Source: Butyriboletus loyo
Lineage: Eukaryota; Basidiomycota; Agaricomycetes; Boletales; Boletaceae
DNA length: 25,551 nucleotides
Assembly (NCBI GenBank): GCA_038093515.1
Contig: JBBPSI010000309.1
Span: 1 to 25,551, forward strand
Direction of reading: 5' to 3'
Below, piece after piece: positions 19,967 through 25,551 of the stretch (position 1 is the stretch's first letter; each line of letters opens with the position of its first letter). The notes beneath the pieces were generated by a model that worked only from the letters and a program-made list of their open reading frames with translations, was not told the DNA's origin and did no database searches. A program made the translations under genes and the position numbers.

Positions 19967-19974
19967 TAAACCTC

Positions 19975-21475
19975 TCATAACTCATCAATACATGTCCTAA
20001 GTTCAGCTGCCTTTATCTTAAATGACTCTATCTGTCGTCGCCCATCAGTCAGAAGTCTTTCGTAACTGAGGCTAATCTCTTGTCGTATCCATTGTTCTAA
20101 CGACATTGTTCTTTCGTGATCTGTCAGAAGCTGGGAGTTCGCAATTGTGGGCTGCCCAGTAGGTGACAATGACACAATTGGATCGGGTTGGTTCAGGGCA
20201 GTGTCGGATGAAGTATAAGGCTCGCTCGGCACACTGGGACCAGGCAGAGACCCAGGTTCGTCGGGTAATGAATGTATTGAACCGTTCATGTACAGGGGAT
20301 TGTCATCTTGATGTGATTCGCTGCTGAGCAGTGGTGGTCCGGTGACAGGGTGAGGTGCAGGGGCACCTGCAGACGAGACCTCGATATCCATAGATGCGTC
20401 GAGAATAGCTACTTCGTCCTGTTCGCGGGAGACTGTTTGACTAAGTGACGGTGAACGCCGCGACACCGGAGCTGATGCCTTGGCAGATTTACCACGAGTC
20501 GCTTTAGTCTTACGTCGGGGCTTGGAGGGTACAGTCGAGGTCGTGGAACGAGCCTTTCCCCGCTTGGTGCGTGACACTGGTGGGTCTGTGATGCGGACGA
20601 CCGCCAACTCATCTTCAGACTGCTGTTCTGCTTTGTCCACAGCTAATGATTTTTTCGCTGGCAAGCGAGGTTGGACAGGCTTTGAGCGCGTTTGTCTCGA
20701 CGATGACGCAAGGAAAGGACAGGCATCCCCAGATTTGCTGTCCCGTCTACGGTGTTCCTGACTACGAAATAGTGAGCAAAGTCGTTGGCATAAAAAGGGA
20801 CGAGCCATACAGCGGATCGTCCTCTTTCTCCCAACCACACACCGAAAGATTACAATAGAAACACGTCACTGTATCATCTCCGGCAGCCTGTGGCGTGTAC
20901 ACGAAGCCGGCTTGCGCCATCTGGACAACTGTTCAGTTCAAGAAGAGGCATCAACATCGTGATCTACCTTGATGGACGTCGCACCATGACCCTGTTCTTC
21001 GTCATAAGGCCACCAATCCTCACCAAACGTTTCCAACCGGGCTTTCTCCATTGCTTTGCTGGAGGGTAGACGTATTTTGCTCTCAAAAACGAAGCTGTGG
21101 CCTAGAATGAGTATTTGGGACATGAACTATGGGATCGCCGCACCACCCCTCGCTATCAACGTCTTCGGTTAAGCCACATCGAACTACAGCCCACGCGCAC
21201 GAGCTCTGGCACTTGGCGTAATGGATCTCAAACGGGTCGTCATTTACTTCCCAATCGCTAAGTTCCTTTCCGCACAGAAAGCAGGTAACACTGTCTCTGT
21301 CATCCCAGCTAGGACTGAAGAAGAAGCCTGCCTCGGCAAGCGTGTCGGCGTTTGCCTTGAAGTCCGGGTGATGAGGCCACTTGAGAGAGGCTGTTGACGA
21401 AGACGACTTTCCCGGATAACGTTTGACCCGCTTTGTCTTTTGAAAAGAGTCTATCCGCGCCTGGAGGGCTTGCAT
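19975..21475 (-). CDS. BIR1: Bir1/survivin, inner-centromere chromosomal passenger subunit with two BIR domains
   Basis: Survivin-family proteins target the Aurora B complex to centromeres and guide segregation and cytokinesis. Exons are 21475 to about 21144, 21094-20968, 20920-20811 and 20761-19975, giving about 451 residues. BIR1 (about residues 30-100) has CFLCGKELSDWEVNDDPFEIH and AKC, with the C-C-H-C zinc ligands. BIR2, split by introns, has RLPSSKAMEKARLETFG, AQAGFVYTPQ, CFYCNLSVCGWEKEDDP, then EHRRR and DACPFL. A long Lys/Arg/Ser/Pro-rich linker (KRGKARS, RKTKATRGK) leads to a C-terminal helix ending LRTCIDEL. The start at 21475 fits the family; an upstream extension is less likely. 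It is divergent from WAPL. Confidence 0.93.
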
Positions 21476-21616
21476 TGCGCGAACGTTGCAGATGCGGCAC
21501 ACCAGGAAGTAGTTGGTGTACATGTTTGGTTCGCGCTTTGTGGTCGTGATCACGTGTTCGGGTGTCTCACAAGCAATGATCGACTTTGGTCACTTTCTTG
21601 GAAAGTTGCAACTTGG
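21476..21616. promoter_or_regulatory. 141-bp bidirectional promoter BIR1/WAPL
   Basis: The spacer holds two copies of the E2F-like core TTCGCGC: one at 21530-21536 on the plus strand and one at about 21477-21483 on the minus strand, reaching the BIR1 start codon. A CACGTG E-box lies at 21551-21556 next to a TGATCA palindrome. These fit cell-cycle control of both genes but are short motifs. Confidence 0.45.
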
Positions 21617-24499
21617 ATGCAGCGCACATATGGTCGAAGAGCACTGCGAAGACGGTCGGGCGCACAATCGCAGACGTCCAAAGACCGTTATGAACCCGAC
21701 GATACACCTCTCGGCGACCCTTCCCCCCCGCGGAAACGAAACAAGGTCTTTGTCGAGATTGTCTCACCGAAAGGAAAGAATCCATACCTTCAAGGCGCAC
21801 GTATGCAGAACCGATGTCAGTCCACTTTCATATCTCTGACGAATGCTAGTGTCTGAATCTTGCATGTAGCACCTCCGTCGCTATCTTCGACACCCACCGC
21901 GCGGAAGCTGAAGATCGGCGACTCGGAGCCCGCGGCAACCCAACTCGAGCCCGCTTCTGGAAGCATGTCTGGATCCCCGAAAACTCCAGAGAGATCACCA
22001 AGAGACTCGACTGTTCCCCCCACGACCCCTTCCCATCATCCGCGTTCCGGCAGTCAGCCCACACGAGGGAGCATAGTCAAACGGATGCTTGGTCGTTCCA
22101 GAACAGAGTCCTCACTTGAAGGTTTAGTGAATTTATTTGTGTGCACCTCATGTTGTAATTCGCACCTCTAGCAACACCTTTGACGGAAATACTGCCGGTC
22201 ACCGCTTCGGGTGTTCAAATGGCCCGTCAGACGTCGTCTCATTCCTTGCCAACTACGTTTCCAGAGAGGGAAACCACTCCAGAAGCTTCTACTCAATCAT
22301 CTCCAAAGCCCATCCCGACCCGAAATATCAGAACATACGCAGGATCATCTCGATCGTTCCTCGTGGCTCTTCCTGTCCCTGACGCAGATCCCTTGAATTC
22401 TATTGAGGATGACACAGAACCCCACGAGTCCTACGCCGACTTGCGTTCCCGTTGGGGAATTGACCCATCTGAGGATGACCCACAGCCGTACCAGGATGAA
22501 CAGACTGCAGTGCCCACCCCTCTGAGACGCAACCCATCAGAACTTTCTCAACCTTCACTTCCCGCCGGGATGATGAACGACCTGAAGAGTATTACAGAAC
22601 TCAGAAGCAAGGGAGAGAGCAGGAGGTTCATGGACGAAGTAGGCTACCTGTTTGAGGGTCTTGACGGCGCAAGTGCAATTGGCCTGCGGAGGGCGAGGTG
22701 CGTAGTTGTTTTTTGTTCCCGGCATCGGCCCTAATATATGATTATAGCGCCTTTGAAGTCGTAAACAAACTGTGTGATCTCGATTTCAACCGCAGGGCAA
22801 AAACATCGGATTTTTATATTCGCACTTGGGATAAATTCTGCGCTGCACGAGCTGGGACGAGCGACAAGGTATATCTCATTTACATTCACAATCGTTAGCT
22901 CGCAACTTTTATCAGATCTTCGACGCCACTATAACATTCTTCGCTGCCTTAGCTGCAAGAGACCCCCCCACACTGTTAGAGGTAGCTCAGCGGAAGGAGT
23001 TCGTATCAACTCTTATAGAAATCTTGAGTTCCTTTGGTCACAGGAAGGATGTCCTTGCTTCGGTTCTTGCAAGCGGCTCAAATAATGACCTCAGCTCGCA
23101 TGGTATTTTGCGGACGGAGATTACTGCGGTCAGCTCGGTTTTCGAAATCGAAATCCATGTACGGAACTAAGATATACTCGAGTAGCTCAAGTCACTTGCG
23201 AAATTAGTGTCAAAGGAATCGCGTTTGTCTTCTGTGAACCAGGTTCGTCTCAGATCTGGATTCTGTATCGTGCCTGGTCTCATGAGGTGCAGCCCTCGGC
23301 ACGCTTCTTCGTTTCACATTCACTTGCTACCTTACCGCCGTCCCTCTTGACAGACCAGTATCTGCCTACGTTGCTCGTAAACTTGAGGACTGAACTTAGC
23401 CTCTTGGAGCCACGTATCACTGCATATGAATCTGGTCTTCCCTTGTTACCACCAGTCAGCATAAACCGAAGCGACGTGCCATCCCTTTGCCATGTTGAAG
23501 CTTGCCTCCGCCTCCTAGACTCGTATCTCCTCGGAAATTGGTCCTCAACCAATCCTCCTAGTGACCGTTCTTCGAGTAGATTATCCCACATGGGCGGATT
23601 CACGTCAGAGATAATATCGCTCTGTGTTGCTTCCTCTAGCTTCTTAGAGGAGAATAAAGAAGAGATGGACATAGGTAAGCTCGTCGTGGGCGATTTTCAT
23701 TATTGCAACATTCATTATTGGTTCACTAGCGCGAAGGTGTTTATGTGGCGCCATGCGAGTGCTCACCCTTTTATCACACGACGATCCGTGGTGGTGTGAT
23801 GCAGCCTTGGACGTCCCCCATGCACTTCCATTTGCCACCATGACTGTGATGCGATCCCAAGCAAAGTGGTCCGAACCACGGAATGCGGAGTCTCAGAGTA
23901 GTTCAGTCGAAGCCTTCGATCTCCTCTGTCTTGGTTTAGGAATGGTTATGAATTGGGCGACTTTAAGCCCTAAAGTAGCACTTCTTTCTAGAATTAAATG
24001 TAAGATTTCGCTTTGATGCAGAGATAAGCGCTCACTACGCTTCTTAGCGATTAATCCCATGTGCCCTGGCTCCTGCCTTTGTGTTCGCACTTGTCGGTGC
24101 CCTGGCCAAAAATCAGTCTTGGAGTGCTTTACCATGTTGCACGTCCAATACTCCGATAATCCCCAAGACGACGCTCCTGAATGTGCCTTTTTGAGAGGAT
24201 ACACTGCGATTCTCCTGGGACTACTCATCAAGGATGACCCCTCCAACCAGACCATCGTCATGTCATCACTGCCAGGCACATCACCATCTGACAGGATAAA
24301 GTCCCTAATAACCCATTGTCACTCGTTCTTGGATCTTTATAACGATACCATGGTTTCGCCATCTTCCGACTCTCCGCGTTCTACCCCTGAAGTAGTCACT
24401 CATGAGGCCACTGGTCGCCACAGAGCGACATGGGATAGGAAAGGTGAAGAAATTGCTCGAAGTGTAATTACATCTCTAGAGATACTATGTGATACTTAA
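21617..24499 (+). CDS. WAPL/Rad61-like cohesin release factor
   Basis: WAPL opens the cohesin ring with Pds5 and limits chromatin residence of cohesin. Nine exons (21617-21800, 21870-22121, 22172-22697, 22748-22868, 22916-23137, 23186-23242, 23287-23674, 23730-23974, 24029-24499) code for 821 residues. The start MQRTYGRRA resembles other WAPL N-termini. A disordered Ser/Pro/Thr-rich half follows. The WAPL domain begins at about residue 310 with RRFMDEVGYLFEGLD, then LRRASAFEVVNKLCD, FYIRTWDKFC and ITFFAALAARDPPTL. Later blocks include ALDVPHALPFATMT, INPMCPGSC and AFLRGYTAILLGLL. The last intron (23975-24028) is the least certain junction. The stop lies 4 bp from that of tRNase Z. Confidence 0.92.
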
Positions 24500-24503
24500 C
24501 ACG

Positions 24504-25551
24504 TCATGGGAGATCAAACTCCTCCATCTGGGTCGTATTGTTCTCGTCCTCGAGGTCTGTGAAGCTCTGTTCGATAGCTTTAATGTAGGCGTTCATCTTC
24601 CACATCTCACCGATCTTGATGTTGGCGTGATCAAATGCCAGAGCCAGGGTTGGATCTCCAGGATTGTGTTCCGTCACCACGGATGGAGGTATATTTGGAT
24701 ACCTCGCTGAAAAATGGGTGAGGAGGGTGTTGCGAGCCTTCATTCTACGAAGTGGTGAGTATGGCTGCATTACTGCAGAGAAATACCCATACCTCCTTCC
24801 AATTTCAATTGCCTGACCAACGGTACTGTGCATCTTGGCTGTAGCCATTTCTGCCTGATCATCAGCCATAGTGGATTCATGAATGAGCAAAGTCGCGTTT
24901 TCTCCCGCTTGCACCAATTTCTGTGTGGGAATAGTGTCTCCCGAATATCTGATGGGACAGTGAGTGCCGACGTGTTGAAGAAGTCGTGCATATACTTACA
25001 CGATGCTCCAACCGTCCATATGCTTGATGATCGCCCCATGACAACTCGTGCGGTGTATTACATCAACACTTCGGAAACTTTCTAGGCCAAGCGAAGCACA
25101 CATGTCATGGTGAGCCAAAATGGAGCTGAGAGTGCGATTGAGAGAAGTATAAATACGTCTACGTGCACGCGTACCTGCGGGAAACCTCTTGGATCAAAGG
25201 AGAGGAGAAATCGTTCTTCCAATGGATGGCGTCCACTGAGATCGAAATGACGGGACTTTTGGAATAAGGTAAGAGTCCAAGTTCCTCAAGGGCTGCATAT
25301 TCATGGAGATACAAAAAGATATTCTCGTGACCCACGATATATAGTGGCGCACCGCAGGGTGGATCTAGCTGCATGCCATTCAATGCGTGAGGTATGATAT
25401 CTCGAGAGTCCGAACGCTTACTTGTTGTCGCATTGCTAAAATCTTCGCCAGTCCGATGTGATGGTCGCCATGCATGTGACTAATAAAGATGCACTTCAGC
25501 TCACGAAGGACCTGCCATACGCTTGAGGTTGACGTGAAGTCATCTCCAAAC
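24504..25551 (-). CDS. TRZ1: tRNase Z, long form, C-terminal part (runs off window)
   Basis: tRNase Z removes the 3' trailer of pre-tRNAs in nucleus and mitochondria. The C-terminal metallo-beta-lactamase half is visible. At about 25450-25485 (minus) is FISHMHGDHHIGLAKIL, carrying the HxHGDHH zinc motif. Further blocks are SILAHHDMCASLGL, DVIHRTSCHGAIIKHMDGW, YSGDT, LLIHESTM, KMHSTVGQAIEI and LLTHFSARYPNIP. The protein ends MEEFDLP with the stop at 24504-24506. At least four GT-AG introns are needed. The N-terminal half and the start lie beyond 25551. The gene converges on WAPL with a 4-bp gap between stop codons. Confidence 0.93.

Noticed and set aside
1..25551. CRISPR arrays, prokaryotic operons, mobile-element proteins or toxin systems
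   Set aside because: No regular repeats with spacers, no transposase or reverse-transcriptase motifs; the window is intron-rich fungal nuclear DNA.

Overview
The window is nuclear DNA of a filamentous basidiomycete, most likely an Agaricomycete. The evidence is very compact gene spacing, many 45-75 nt introns inside almost every gene, and protein families with fungal forms (Trm4, Sam50/Tob55, Bir1 with two BIR domains, fungal WAPL, a GRGGAGN-repeat protein). About 70 introns could be placed by keeping conserved protein frames. All exon calls are manual, so a few junctions may be off by some bases.

Layout: 1-155 is a decayed copy of the 3' end of MSH2 (- strand). About 160-1755 (+) is the C-terminal half of Trm4/NSUN2. 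5910-1854 (-) is the complete MSH2, and 5956-7588 (+) is SAM50. 9516-8302 (-) is the exosome subunit RRP43, and 9611-10691 (+) is PEX19. 10777-13138 (+) is an unrecognised basic/acidic, probably nuclear protein. 14477-13459 (-) is a PAR32-like GRGGAGN-repeat protein with three GATA sites upstream. 16363-15863 (-) is ribosomal protein eS30, whose third intron carries a C/D-box snoRNA of the snR60/U80 type. 16731-17763 (+) is eIF3g. 18069-19650 (+) is a Hos1/HDAC8-type deacetylase. 19966-19726 (-) is a stranded 3' fragment that looks like a GH51 arabinofuranosidase. 21475-19975 (-) is BIR1/survivin, 21617-24499 (+) is WAPL, and 25551-24504 (-) is the 3' part of tRNase Z, which runs off the window.

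Most genes sit in divergent pairs sharing very short promoters: MSH2/SAM50 45 bp, RRP43/PEX19 94 bp, BIR1/WAPL 141 bp, RPS30/eIF3g 367 bp. Convergent ends are also tight (WAPL and tRNase Z stop codons lie 4 bp apart). RPS30/eIF3g pair two parts of the 43S translation apparatus, with an embedded rRNA-modification guide. HOS1-like deacetylase, BIR1 and WAPL are three neighbouring genes whose relatives act on cohesin or centromeres. The most notable unexplained or unusual items are this cohesin-linked trio, the intronic snoRNA, five GC-AG introns, the TRM4/MSH2 rearrangement junction, and the gene fragment fused to the BIR1 3' end.
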